Source: Episyrphus balteatus
Taxonomy: Eukaryota > Arthropoda > Insecta > Diptera > Syrphidae
DNA: 64,000 bases
Assembly: GCF_945859705.1 (NCBI RefSeq)
Contig: NC_079136.1
Coordinates: forward strand, 130,111,027 to 130,175,026
Reading direction: 5' to 3'
Shown here: positions 1 through 12,850 of the stretch, piece after piece
How positions within the stretch are numbered: position 1 is the stretch's first letter
Layout: each line of letters begins with the position of its first letter
Notes under the pieces: model-generated
Seen by the model: only the letters and a program-made list of their open reading frames with translations
What the model was told of the DNA's origin: nothing
The model's database searches: none
Made by a program: the position numbers and the translations under genes

Positions 1-3000
1 AAAACTTAAAACTTTTGAAATACTGGACATTTTTCGATTGAAAGCCATTTTCCCAGGAGTTTTCATTCAAAAAATGGCTGCTTATGGAGTTTGATATAAT
101 TTTACACATGGATATGATCAGATTTTTAAAAAAACATAAGTAAATCCTGCACTAAAAAACTGCCACTGGGTTAACTCAGAGATTATTTGTTTCGCAGGGT
201 GAACTAATTTAGAGATTACTCAGGGTACACTCTACACTGGAAAACTAGCCCTAACAACATGAAAGTGCAAAATTGATTGTTTTTTAGTTTGAACTAACTT
301 AAATCCAATGAGATGAATTTGAATTTCTTTCTTATACAACCGCTACAATTACAATATTGGACTTTATGTACCTTTCTCAATTGCACTCGCCAACAATTTT
401 CAACTTTTTAAAACTCCAGTAAGCCCAAAAATCATACTGGTTTCTTTCTTGCAGCTCTTGTTTTTGAAACATGTATTTAATTTTTCACATTTGGGGGCAT
501 GTTCAAGCTCATAATAATTTTTAAGCTTTCTTTATTTCAAGTATTTCAAGCGTAGGTATATTAAAATTTTTCAACAAAATTTATTATTATTTATTAAACC
601 TAATGTATTTGGGCTCAGTAAGCCTTAATATCACATTCGTTTCTTCTTAGGAGCTCTAGTTTTGGAAACATAAACGGAAATATTTTCGTTTTTCGCATTT
701 TCATGCTACTTTTTTTAAGTTTTTTGCGTTTCTAAGTTTTACTGGAAAAATTTACTATATCAAATGTAATGTACTTCGGTTTAGAAAGTCAAATAAAAAT
801 TTTAAAAAATATGCATTTTTATGTATAAATGCTTTAAAAACTAGAGCTGTTATATTTTTAATAGATAAAATTCTTTGGATCAATAAGTTTAAAAAGAGTA
901 AATTATAAACTCGAAAGTTTATAGGAAAAATCTCACTAAAACTTTCAAAAGCACTTCCTTGAATGCTTCGAATTAATTCCATTTGAACTTCCTGTTCGTT
1001 TTTTATAAGTGTACAAACGAACCTGTAAGAGAATAGAATAAGAGCAAACATTTGAAATAAACCCTACGAAACCACTTGTTATAACGATTTTCCGAAAGGT
1101 GACCGGAAACTAGAAACGGCCGAAATTAGCCAACTCAACCCTATAAAATTTCAGAATTGATTGGAAGCGATTTGAACTGTTCCATCTTCCATTGCATTTC
1201 CGAAAAAGTGAATTCTTGAGTGGAATCAAACGAAAACAACATGGAATCGAGAACAAAATATTTCTTCTGAGAAGCGTTCTATTTGCCATTTCCGTTTCCG
1301 CCCAACTTCTGAGTGCATTTGTTCTCTTCTGCCCAATGAAGAACGACTAGCTAACAAAAAAACACTCAACATCAAAAAATCATGGTGTAAATCCAATCCA
1401 CAATACCCCCTCCAAGAGACGTCTCTGAATATACTCCATCACCACAGAGCTCTCCAAACTGTCCACCACTCGACCACCATTTTTATTTGTAATGTAAATA
1501 ATCCAATTTTAGCCCATAAGTGTAAATGAATAAACTACATTTATCTACTCTCTTCATCTCATTTCAACTTCATTGCACTATGACGTCACTGTGCTTGTCA
1601 AAATTATTTTTTTGACATTTTTCTTTCAACTTAACTACTTTAATACGCTCTATGGCTCTGTCTGTCAAATAGAAAACAAAAACAGTGAAAACGAACGGAG
1701 AAACGGTGGTGGTGAAAACTCTCAGAATCACACAAAAATTTTTTTTTTGTAGAAGAGGTTGACAAATTTACATAACTATTTTTAAAGTTAAGTCGAAAAA
1801 GGGTCATTCAAAAAACGCATCCAAAATAATATCTATTATCTAGTCTAGAGTGTTGATTTAAATGCGGTTTTTCAACAATTCAATTAGTATACCTTTAATA
1901 CAATTGCGGGCATTATTTTTTGACTCACGCAACAAAACGTCGTCGTTCTCGTTGTCGAGTTTTATTTTATCATCATATTATTTTGTGTAAGAAGCTCTCT
2001 TTTAACTTTATTTTTATTTTTTCCAATAGAGTATTTTTCAATAATATAATTATTTTAATAACCCAGCCAAGAAAGGCAATTATTCGAAAAGAAAAAGAAG
2101 AACAAGAATTGAATAAATAAGTTAATCGAGTTTTTTTTTTTTTATTATTGTATTTGTGTTAACAAATGTGAAATGAAATGAATCTATTCTCTATCTATAA
2201 TTACTTTAGATAGAAAATTGTAACTCTCTCTAAAAGGGAATTACCTAGAGCTAGGGGTTGGTTTAAAAAAATGAAGAAAGAAAAAAAAATGCACGGATAA
2301 TTTTTTCGAGTCAATTGCAAACCTTGGTTTTATAAATCAATTGCATTTTTTTTTTTTATTTTTGATATTCATTCTTGCTTTGCTTTGATCGGTGCTTCTT
2401 GTGTCATACTTTCGTTGTCATCTTCTGAGATAATTCTAACTAAAGAGCTACGTTGGCATTCTACTATTCTACCTTGTTCTAAAAGTCGACTGCACAAACT
2501 GGGCCACTTATGTCAAAAAACAAAATAAACTTTTTTTTTTCATACCTGCCCGACTTGATACGTTTTTGGTTTTTTTTTTTTATTTTTGTTGTTTAAATTC
2601 AATTTCGGGAAGGCTATTTACTTTGGTTATACAAGTTTCATTATCAGCAAGCAGAGTAGAAAAGTGAAGTATTTTTTATACTCGAACTCAAGTTTTTTCC
2701 ATACAACCAACAACGTGAGGAAGCTTCCGCAAAACCATTTGCGTTTTTTTTTTCTTATTTTTCCTCATCTTCTACAAAACCGGTCAGAAGAGAAAAATTT
2801 GCAGAAAGAAATACAATAAGAAAAAATAACTAACAGAGATGTAGTTTAGCCAAAAATTTTCTCTTGTAACTAAACTTAATCTCAATTGAAGTTACGGTTC
2901 TGAACTGTTACTAATTTTTCATTTATTTTTATTTTCAAAAAAAAGGTTCTACTGCTTTTGTCAAATTAAAAACATTGTGCTTGAAGTATTGCGGACTATT

Positions 3001-3328
3001 CAGTGTTGTTGTTACTTGTCTACGCAGTTTGTCAGGCCACTTTTCTGCGGCTGGTACTCCTACTCATCAACATCATCATCCCCAAGAACACCAAGAACAG
3101 AAAAACAACAACACACAGCAGAGGAAATATCATAGAAGAAGAGTCCGGAGGAAGAGTCACAACTTGACTGTTACTAGCTGCAGTAGTAGCAATTTTGAGG
3201 CAAATAGTCCATTACTGCAGTTACAGTACCAAGAACCTCGATCGCAACGGAGAGGAAAAAAAACTTCCAACAAAATAAAAACAAATCATTCGAGGAGCAC
3301 CTCGAAAAATTGCCCTGGTGGTGCCAAT
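1..3328. other. AT-rich upstream region and probable GckIII 5' leader
   Basis: I see no protein-coding exon here. The sequence is AT-rich with long A and T runs. Short open frames do not look coding because they are low-complexity, lysine- and phenylalanine-rich and not flanked by convincing splice signals. The last 350 bases (about 2975-3328) are richer in CAN/AAG codons and stay open in the frame of the GckIII start at 3329. That stretch has no upstream ATG in frame, so I read it as 5' leader of the first GckIII exon. Confidence 0.5.
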
Positions 3329-3355
3329 ATGGCCTGGACGGAAGTTAACACAAAC
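3329..3355 (+). CDS. GckIII: GckIII alternative first coding exon, short form (MAWTEVNTN)
   Basis: ATG at 3329 opens nine codons (MAWTEVNTN) and ends at AAC|GTAAGA, a good donor in phase 0. It joins in frame to the acceptor at 7162 (KVDPELIFTKQ). The resulting short N-terminus is the length usual for STK24/25 kinases, so this is the likely canonical start. The same frame is open upstream to about 2975 but contains no ATG. Intron 1 would be 3.8 kb. Confidence 0.7.
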
Positions 3356-6300
3356 GTAAGACTCTAAAAATTGACTCTTTATCGTATCGATATCAAAATG
3401 ACATAATTTTTTTCTTTATTACTTTAACAAATGCATTAATTTTATTATGAAAACAAATTGATTAAGTACAACTATCTTATTAGTTTTGTAGATAAAATAT
3501 TTTATAAAATTCAATTGCGCCTGGCAAGTCTTTAAGTGTAAAAACAAAAACAAAAACACATCACTTCATCAACTTCACTTGCCTGAAACTTTTCAAAACC
3601 ACTTGAAGAAGAAGAAGACCCTTTATAAAAATGTTCTCTTCTGTGAGACACTCTCTATGCTCTTGTATCTCAAAAATACTTGTTGTTATTAACTTTACCT
3701 GTGGCAATGTGAGATTACATCTTATTGATCGTTAATATATATTTTTTTTTCGTGTAGTTCCCTCTTACTTCGTTTCTCTATTGTGGTAATTTCCCCACTT
3801 TATCTAGTATTTTGAAACCTCCTCTGACTCTGAGTTGGTTGCACAAACAAAACCCGATCGTCGAGGCACGTAGCCAGAAGTGGGCTTGAAGGGATGAATA
3901 GCATTCTAAAATGATTTTTAGATTAAAATTTGAATGTGAGGTTATAAGATTTTTTTAAGAATGTAAGAAAAATATTTTTTTTTTATTATTTTGTGGTTGT
4001 ATTTCTTCCCTTATGATTCAAATAAAAACGCCATTTTTTATTTTAAATTTTCCAATATATTTCGAGGTTCATACCTCATCTTCAGGGCTAAAAATATTTA
4101 TTTAATAAGCGTTTTTAATATATAATTATATAAACATATACAATAAAAAATAATTTACCTATTATAAAAACTATTTTAGTTATAATATACAAATTATTTC
4201 TTCGGCTACAACATTAATGTTTTATGATTATGATTATGATTATGATTATGATTGTGATTGATTTTATTTTATTTTTAATTTTTTATTTTTGATTTTTAAA
4301 TTTAAGAATCAAATCTAGCAAAAATTACTGAGTAAAAAATAAAGTGATTATTTAATTTAAATACTATTTAATCGTTTTGAGTTTAATCTTGAAATTCCAA
4401 AAAAAAAAACAATTTAAGACTGAAGTGCATTCTTTTTAGTATAAGAACCCGCCACACGTCGACCTTCCCTCATCAAAACGTTATAGGGTTGCCTATCCTA
4501 GATGGAGCCAGTGCTACCGTGTACTAAGAATCAATTAATTTTTATCCTTATCGAGTTGGAAATGTACTCACAAATGTATCTACAACTTGAGCAGAAGAGA
4601 AGCAAATTATGTATTATGTTTTGAATACCTATTTACGAAACTTTGGGAAAAAATTGTTTTATTTGCATTTACTTTAAGTACACCAAAACAGCTTAATTAA
4701 AAACAGTGGAATAATTTTTTTGTAAAAATTATTCTTTTTAACTTTTTTTAATATACTATAACCCAAAATAGATTTTTACTGGCTCTATAGGGCAAGTGTC
4801 GAAATTTCTTCAAATTTGGTAGGTACAGATGATTTTTATAGAATTCTGAAAGTTGATTTTTTTTATATTTTTTATATCTCGCTTAAAAAGTGTTCCTCCC
4901 ATACAAATTTTTCAAGTTATTACAAGTTATTCGAAAATGACTAATAGATTTTCATTAAACTTTGCAGACGTCATATTCAAAGCAATTGCAATAAAACTAC
5001 ATTTTTAGTTTTTCTCAAAAAAGTCAAATAACAAGAAAATATTTTGTATTCAATAAAATTTTGCCCTAAATGTCGGCTCTTCCGCAACATCAAAAAAATC
5101 TTAGAGGCAGGTCTTAAAATCTACAAGCAAACTAACATAAAAGTGTTTTGAACTGCAAGACCAAGTAGTGCCTTTTATTTCTCTTTAGGTATTTAAAAAT
5201 TAAAATATATATGTGCAAGCTGACTCACAGTCAAACAACCGATTTCCCCGTATTTTACATATTTTCTGAAAATCTTAACGTTTTGTTTTTTTTTGGAACC
5301 ACTTTGATCTAAATATTGATTATTAGTTCTAATGAACCACCATTCTTAAAATTTAGACCTATCTTGTTAACAAAATTGGTAACCACATTTTAAACCAAAC
5401 CCTCTCCAGAAAAATCCTGGCTACGGCCATGCCGATCATTGTGTGGTGGATGGTGGTATCTCAATACAATAGAGTTGAGCTCTTCCAGCGAAGTAGCTAA
5501 CTGCTGATCATATTCGCTCACCTGTGCTATGAGTCAAACAAAAATTTTTGTCTTATCTACTACGGTAGGTAGATAGGTAGGTTGGACGGCGACGACGAGG
5601 ACGACAACAACGGTATACGATACTCTTAAACTGAATACTGGAAAAAAAACCTATGTCAGCGCGAAAAAATTCAGCTTCATGCTTCGTCGTCATCATTGTT
5701 GTTGTAGTTTTTGTTTTTCGTTTTTTTATAATAGCTGTTGTTGCTCATTTTCTACAACTGGCTCTTGATTTGAGTCGAAATCTCTAAGACTTAGTTTGTA
5801 TCTATGCTTACAACGCGTCGGATGGAGAGTTTTTAGTTTAGTTTTGTTTTTACGAATCATTGCATTGTTTCAAAGTACCTTACCTTGCTTTACCTTCCTT
5901 ACCTTACCTACTACCTACATGTTCAAGAAATCTAATTATGATACACACCTGAAAAAAAGATAGGTTTCCGCGCTAGCCTTTTAGTGTGTGCGTGTGTGTG
6001 AGAGAGTGTTTGTGAGGTGTAATTTTTTTTTATCGTTTCGTTCTTCTGTTTGTAGTATGTGCGACAGCGAGCGACTGTGCTTTGGATAAAATTTATATAT
6101 AAAAAAAAAAAAGAATTTATGTCGCCTGAATTTTTCTGCCGCACCCAGAAAAATTTACAACTTTCCTCAAAAAAAAAGATTATTCTAGTGATTTATAATC
6201 CCAATTTAAATATCAGTTTTTTTTTTCAACAAAACACACATCGATCGTTCAAAGATTTGGGAAATTGACTTGTTTTCAATCGGGGGGAAATAGCCGTTTC

Positions 6301-9300
6301 AGCTCTGACTACGTAGCAAAATTGCCATATTATTAAAGTGTATGTAGGTACGCTGAATGCGATATGTTGTGATGAAAATGTGGCGTAATGAAAGGAACGT
6401 AAGCACTATCCCATCTTTAGGAGCACCCACATCAGGTGGCATTTGGAATGGTGGTGATAAACAGAATTCTTCATCGTCGTCTGGTGGGCAACGAAGTGCA
6501 TATTCCCTGCCACATCCAGGGATTGCAGCAAGCAATATGCGTTATAGAAACACAGAAAGTCCCCCTGCTAGATCAGCAGGGGGAGGTGGATATATATCGC
6601 ATGCGTCATCTATGCTCAATATTCCGGAAAACAACAACGACAATTTAGTGATAAGCTATCGCCAAACAGCTTTACCAAACCACCACCACCCAAACCACCA
6701 CCAGCACCAAAATCGCCAAATAGGGAACATGGTGGCACCTTCTTATGCAGCAGACAGGAAAAGACCCATGTCCATGTATGATGTTCCGCCAATGAATGGT
6801 GGTGGGCCTTTTCCTGACTTTTTCCCACCTGGCAACAGAAATAAAAATGATAGAAATTTACCCGCAAAAGCTCTTCCTTCAAGGAATTTACGCCAAAGCC
6901 CTAGTGAATTGGTATGTACCCCCACATACAAAAAAAAATGTTGTCTTCATACAGAATTTGCATATAGCATTTAGTTTTCTTATAACCTACACTTGTTTAT
7001 TATAATTTATACGAAACCATAAAAAAATTATGTCATTCGCTATTGGAATTTTATTAAAATTTATATTTCTTTAAATTCCGATCCGATCAATTCCATCGGA
7101 TTGGATTGGAGGTTATTGTCGAAGAATGATAAATATTTTTTTTGAATTTCTTTTTGAACAGAAAGTGGATCCGGAACTCATTTTTACCAAACAAGAACGA
7201 ATCGGCAAAGGTTCGTTCGGTGAAGTCTTTAAGGGTATCGATAATAGAACCCAACAGGTAAGTGCACGTAATTAGACTTAAATATAAATGCCACATCATT
7301 TTTTTGTTTGTTTGATGATCACGTTTATCGCAATGAAAAATGATTTTTTTTATTATTCTTTTGTTAGGTGGTTGCAATAAAAATAATTGATTTGGAAGAA
7401 GCTGAAGATGAGATAGAAGATATTCAGCAGGAGATTATGGTTTTGTCGCAATGCGACTCTCCGTATGTAACAAAATATTATGGATCATATTTAAAGGTTT
7501 GAGATTTTAAATATTTTTACTTTTCGCGGATAAACATCATTGTAATTTAAGATAAACTCACTACGATTATTTTTAATAAATGTATTTCTACTCCTCAACC
7601 GACGTGAATTTTCAAAGAAGTTTCAGACTTCGTGGTCATAGGAACGCATTTCTCAAAACGAATATAATTTTAATCAGTTCGATCAAGCTAAACCAATCTT
7701 CGTAGAAATATTTTATGTTCCTAGGATAGTTAGAAAATTAATGGAAATAAAAATATAAAAACTAAACTAATAAGCGAGCTTAAACCAATAAAAAATAAAT
7801 ACAAGCAGCTGACTTCATTAGCTTTGTTTGTACCCAAGATTAAATAATTTTTTAAAAAGAGAAACCAAATTTACCACCCACTGCAATCGAAAATACACCA
7901 ACAATAAGACATGGGTACAACTTGCGTGCTAAAATGATATAAAACAACAATTAACAACATGAATCAAAGCAGTCTAATCTTGTGACCCTGAAGTCTGAAA
8001 CTTCTTCGAAACATGCGTCGTCGATAAATAAAATCTTTCCTTGATATAATAAGTATATAAAAACAGTTAATGGTAATTGCAAATCCTCAGCGTGGTAAAG
8101 TAGATCAAAAGATTTTTTTAAATAATTGCAGTCAATTTCTTAAAACTTTAATACAAAATTTAAATGATATACAAAACATTAGTTATCAAATTATGTTTTC
8201 ATAGGGTACGAAATTATGGATTATTATGGAATATTTGGGCGGTGGATCCGCCCTGGATTTAATGAAAGCTGGATCATTTGAAGAAATGCATATTGCGATA
8301 ATATTGCGAGAAGTTTTAAAAGGTCTAGATTATTTGCATTCAGAACGAAAACTTCATCGAGATATTAAAGCAGCGAATGTGTTGTTGAGTGAAATGGGCG
8401 ATGTTAAATTGGCAGATTTTGGTGTTGCTGGTCAACTCACGAATACAACATCTAAGCGTAATACATTCGTTGGTACACCATTTTGGATGGCACCCGAAGT
8501 TATTAAACAGTCAATGTATGATTCAAAAGCTGATATATGGTCGTTGGGTATTACAGCAATTGAATTGGCTAAAGGGGAGCCACCAAATTCTGAGCTACAT
8601 CCAATGAGAGTATTGTTTTTGATTCCAAAAAATAATCCTCCTCAGCTAACTGGTAATTATACCAAATCATTCAAAGATTTTGTTGAGGCATGTTTAAATA
8701 AAGACCCGGAGAATGTAAGCAAAAAAATATTACATTAAATAAAGCAGTGTTTAACTTTAATTTATTTGTTTTAGCGACCGACAGCAAAGGAGTTACTCAA
8801 ATACCAATTTATCAAGAAAGCAAAGAAGAACTCATATCTTATTGATCTCATAGATCGATACAAAAAATGGAAGACACAGAAGGGCGAAGAAAGTGAAACT
8901 GAATCAGAAAATTCGGATTCGTAAGTACCTACTTGTATATTTAATAAAATGTTTTTATTCCACTAAAAAGTTGAAATAAATAGCTTAAGATTGTGAGGTG
9001 GAAATAAACAAACAGAGAATTTATTAGTAACATACAAATTCAAAAAAGGGGTCAAATAAGAAAATCTCAACTATTAGAAAATAATTTTTGGATTTGTCAA
9101 AATAATGTAATCAAAGTAAAGAAGAATTCAGTCAATGCAAAAAGAAAAAAATGAAAGAGTATGATATTGAATTTTTCTACCCACGGTGGTCATTTGTGTT
9201 TGCAGCACTATAAGTCATTCTATTTTCATTACATGAATTGGACTTATTGCGATTGTCTAAACTGATAGTTGATAAAACTTCAAATTGGATATTTTTTATT

Positions 9301-11429
9301 AATAAATATTACAAAATTGATCAATTTAGAAATGGACTTTAAAATACTAATTTTCAGTATTAATCAGCTGATGATCATTTAGCGTAAATTGCAAAAAGAG
9401 GTGATCGTCACAAATATCTTGAATTTTGTTTTTCAATATTGAAGGTGTCGTAATTTTAAGCAAACAATTCACTGATATGATTTCTGTAAACTCAATGCCG
9501 CTTGCTATAAAATGGCGGGAAGAGTTCGATACAACAACTTATTATTTATCTTTTTATTACTATTTGGAATCACGTTTAAACTATTTATGGGCTCTTGTCA
9601 TGCAATTAACTTTCTGTCAATGTATTCAGAAAGATATTAGGAGATATTTAAAAAAATTATTATTATAATTTGATTTATTTTGATTTACTCCAAACAAATT
9701 AAAACGAATGATATTCATAGAATTCTGTAAAGAAGTCATTGAAACAAAAGTTGTTCATGCAATTCTGTAAAGATTTTATCAGCAGCGTCCGAAAGTGTTA
9801 GACTTTATGATACACGATTTTAGAAAGAATGCGTTTTCTAAAAATGAATAGCCAAAATATAACATTGATGAGATACTGATTAATTATAAATTAATGATAG
9901 TTATCAAAACTAAGAAAACCTTTACTGGTGAAAACGCAAAAGAAATATAAAATCTGTTCCCTCAGTAGTCGGGAACTTGTAGGCCTATCATTCTTAACAA
10001 AATCCCAAATTCAAGACAAGTCATATTGCGATTAGTTAACAAAATCTGATATTTCAAAGATAGGAATGTAATGATTTACATATATGGTTTATTTGTTTTA
10101 TAATGTGGACCACACTAATGTACCTTTCGACTTACATTGAAGTAGAACAAGTCTTTAAATTAGATCTCATTAAACTTTCTGCCCATTTATATATTTATTT
10201 CTGTATTATTACTTACAATAATTTTTTTTTGTCATATCAACAGGGAAGATTCAAAACAAGACAGTGATATGGATGAACCTTGGATAATGACTGTCAAAGG
10301 ATTACATTTTAATAATGTATCAAGTAAATCATCATCAGCCAGTGCTGCAGCTGCAAATGCCCAGCTTGATGAAAGTGAAAAACTTATGATGGGTATGTCC
10401 AATAAACATCATAATGGATCAAGTATTCTTCAGCCATCACAACAACATTCAATAGCGAGTAGCGGACAATCTACTCGTGATGCCAACTTAAATCACTACA
10501 AAGTTTCTTCAGTCCCGCAAAATAAAAGTACTGCATCAAATATATCAGCACCTATGCATCATAGTCAGCAAAGTTCTTTGGGTAATAAACATCATGATTC
10601 CTCACCCACAAGTGCTGGTAGTAGCAGTATGGATGTAAACATGAAAATGGGCATTGATGTAAGTAAGGAAACTGAACGAATTCAACAGAGAATGAATGAG
10701 GAGAAGGAACATGATAAACGAACATCGAAAGAGGTTTGTTTTAAAAATATTATAGCATTGAAATTCAAATATATCTTAACAAATCAATAATTTTTTTTTT
10801 GTCAGCCAATGCAAGTAGAACACACTGAAGATTCAATGGCAGCGCCTTCTAATCAACGATGGAGTCACAAGGAACACCATTCGGCTTCCAATAGTCAGAC
10901 AACATCCATTTCTTCGTCCGGTAACAACAACAGCAGTTACAATGGCAATTCTAAGGTCAATATCAATTCGGACAGGTCTTCGGCGACAGGAACAAGCACA
11001 ACATTAAATCCTAGCACCAAAAACGTCAACAGAGTTGTTCAAACAAATAGTCCGTGCCTAAATAATTTTCTATTTCCACTTTTATCAGAGGTAATTTTAA
11101 AATTTTTTGTAAAAAGTGAGATTTTGTTAACTTAAATTTTTAATTTTGCATTTCCAGCTTCAACGTAAACATTCACATTCAAGTAGAAACTCAAATGTAT
11201 CTGACATTGTGGAATTAAGATCAGCATTCGAAACGGCAGAACGCACTAGCCCGGGCATCAGTGATTTGTTTTTGAAAGAGGTTATACATAAACTAGTTCC
11301 TGGTTACTCTGAAACCCGAATAAATAACCTTATGGAAAAAGTTGTTCGGTAATTATTCTTCAAAAAAAAAAAAATTCTAAATTAATATCTCAATTATTTT
11401 TTTCCATCTCTTTCAGAAGCAAGAAGTGA
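3329..11429 (+). CDS. GckIII: GckIII: Ste20-family germinal centre kinase (STK24/25/26 class)
   Basis: Serine/threonine kinase of the GCK-III subfamily, which acts with CCM3-type adaptors in polarity, tube integrity and NDR/Hippo-like signalling. Exons of the short form, all with AG/GT borders and matching phases: 3329-3355, 7162-7257, 7368-7496, 8205-8714, 8775-8920, 10244-10733, 10806-11090, 11158-11348, 11417-11429 (stop TGA), 628 residues in all. The kinase domain spans about residues 17-270: glycine loop GKGSFGEV, VAIK lysine at 46, HRDIKAAN with catalytic Asp137, DFG Asp155, activation segment TFVGTPFWMAPE with the usual autophosphorylated Thr at 171. A Ser/His/Asn-rich linker follows (exons 6-7). 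The C-terminal helical dimerisation/CCM3-binding domain starts near CLNNFLFPLLSE and includes ELRSAFETAERTSPGISD, matching vertebrate STK24/25. The family and nearly every exon border are clear; the assignment to the single fly GckIII gene is by similarity recalled from memory. Confidence 0.95.
3990..4090 (-). mobile_element. Penelope-like element terminal fragment
   Basis: Read on the minus strand, this carries CTGAAGA, a T, a 5-bp hairpin (GAGGT/ACCTC, loop ATGA) and then GAAA, followed by an AAAATAAA-type stretch. The same order of motifs occurs in both terminal arms of the Penelope-like element at 49.5-51.4 kb. The shared hairpin and flanks suggest a solo or truncated terminal piece of a related element. 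No coding remnant was seen next to it. Confidence 0.4.
4216..4262. repeat. TGATTA microsatellite
   Basis: About six consecutive TGATTA units with a final TGATTG variant, inside GckIII intron 1. Confidence 0.85.
4786..5172 (+). repeat. Dispersed repeat of unknown class, copy A
   Basis: Shares a long string of landmarks with 44985-45390: TTCTTCAAATTTG, CAGATGATTTTTAT, GAATTCTGAAAGTTG, CCTCCCATACAAA, TCAAAAAAGTCAAATAAC, TTTTGCCCTAAATGTCGG and CTAACATAAAAGTG, in the same order and spacing. No reading frame survives. It looks like an old interspersed element. I cannot assign a superfamily. Confidence 0.7.
5883..5922. repeat. TTACC-type simple repeat
   Basis: Imperfect run of TTACC/TACCT units upstream of the long-form GckIII exon. 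Confidence 0.7.
6357..6911 (+). CDS. GckIII: GckIII alternative first coding exon, long N-terminal extension (185 codons)
   Basis: An open stretch of 185 codons starts at ATG 6357, directly after an in-frame TGA, and ends at TTG|GTATGT, a phase-0 donor 250 bases before the kinase exon at 7162. Joining gives an 804-residue kinase. The extension is low-complexity but does not look random: Ser- and Gly-rich start, a His/Asn run near residues 107-120, then a basic, proline-rich part with MYDVPP (Tyr141) and FPDFFPPG. YDVP fits the SH2-ligand consensus of Crk-type adaptors; this is inference. It could instead be exon sequence used by only some transcripts, or the ATG at 6372 or 6378 may be used. 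A second possible donor (AAC|GTAAGC, at 6398/6399) lies inside it. Confidence 0.6.
7599..8024. repeat. Inverted repeat in GckIII intron 3
   Basis: About 40-bp arms at 7599-7639 and 7983-8024 are inverted relative to each other, with the core GAAGTTTCAGACTTC and its complement identical. The right arm also contains CTGAAGT...TTCGAAAC followed by ATAAATAAAATC, reminiscent of the Penelope-type terminal motif elsewhere in the window. It is probably a small mobile-element remnant about 0.43 kb long. Confidence 0.45.
8921..10243. other. GckIII intron 5, nothing recognised
   Basis: This 1.3 kb AT-rich intron has a GT start and an AG end in phase 2. I see no exon, repeat array or RNA gene in it. Confidence 0.5.
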
Positions 11430-12850
11430 GTGTGTAAAAGTGTTATGAATTAAGTTAACAAAATTGTGCAGCGTTTACGTATATATATATTAAAATATCT
11501 ACATTTATTAGAATTATTTCAAATATATTATTATTATGAATTAAATTGTTTGTTTTGTTTGGAAATTAATCCCATTTATTGTTGTGTTCGGTGAACATTT
11601 TTATTTTCTAAACACACACCTTTAAAATATTTAATGAACAATAAAAAAATAATAATAAAAAAATTATTGAATTAATTAAAACCAATTATAAAAAAAATTA
11701 AATCTATTGCAAACAAAAATGATCAAACTATGTGAAGTTGTAAATTTTGTTAAAAAAAAAATAAATATTAAAAAAAAGAAAAAAAAAAAAAACACCACCA
11801 CCTTGACAAATTTAAACTAATCTATAAGAATTAATATTAATATGTTTTCTCGTTTTTTTTTTTTGCTTTTTTGTTGTATTATCCATTACATTTTATATTA
11901 TTTGTCTATCAATTATTATTATTGAATTATGTATAATATAGAAGATTTGAAATAAAAAAAATACATATATGTAAATAAATATATTTAAAAAGAAATAAAC
12001 ATAAATATATAGATTAATTTAAAATTAAAAAAAAAACATTTTATGTATGAGGTGAATGATATAATCAGAGTTGTAGAAGCTAATTTTTCAAACTTGAGAC
12101 CAACTGTGAAAATATTCGAGCAGAGGAGAACGTGGACTCATTCAGAACCTTCTGGAAGCCTTAAGGAACCTCGATATGAACAAATATGATAGTTTAAATG
12201 ATTCTCAGGAAAATTTGCTTCTTGATTTCAAGTCAGTTGTTTGAAAAATATTTATTGAAACAAATTTGAAGTAAGCACCAGAAACAGCTTTAGAACTCTG
12301 TCAAGAAATCATCTTAAAAGCTAATTCAATAACATATAACTTAACTAAGTTTTTTTTAATTGTTTGAATTTCTGGATCGATGATATCTGACAATTTTAAA
12401 ACAAAGCTATCTGAGTTGGCATACTGAATCACTCGCAATCAATAAATCATCTGTTTTTGATCATACCAAGTTGAAATGTTTTCACTTGTTAATACATATA
12501 ATAATAACCCAAGTTAACTAATAGCTAAATTTAATCTCGGTATGTTTACTTTTTGCGCTTAAACGATGGTGATGAAGACATTATTGTCTTACGTATTAAA
12601 CGTATAACCACTTACCGCTTATCAGTTGTATTCCCTTATATCTGTATTGATTCTATAATTATCTGTTGGTCTTGATGTAAGAACTATTTTTAAATTCTGT
12701 TTGTTTTTGCTTTATCTTTTGCATGCGTATATTTGCTTTTTTTTCACAGGTGCTTTTTATTTTTTGGAACTCTCGTAAAAAAATCCATTGAACAATGTTA
12801 ATTCATTTGCAAGAAAGACAGAAAAACCTCAAAGTATCATTTGGGTTTCA
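11430..12850. other. GckIII 3' UTR and spacer
   Basis: Very AT-rich sequence after the TGA, with several possible AATAAA signals (for example 11951-11956). I cannot choose the real cleavage site because such hexamers are expected by chance here. No coding sequence is seen up to the tandem array. Confidence 0.5.

Larger units (their letters stand above)
3356..6356. other. GckIII first intron, non-coding
   Basis: This 3 kb holds no coding exon that I can support. It contains a Penelope-type terminal fragment near 3990-4090, a (TATGAT)n-like microsatellite at 4216-4262, a dispersed repeat copy at 4786-5172, and simple TACCT-type repeats near 5880-5925. A TATA-like AT stretch near 6088-6110 could serve the long-form first exon, but it sits in generally AT-rich DNA. 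Confidence 0.5.

Noticed and set aside
2975..3328. Coding extension upstream of the short GckIII start
   Set aside because: The frame is open but has no ATG before 3329. A non-ATG start would be needed, so I treat it as leader.
6616..6931. Minus-strand frames over the long GckIII exon
   Set aside because: They are antisense shadows of the codon-biased plus-strand exon and have no splice or start support.
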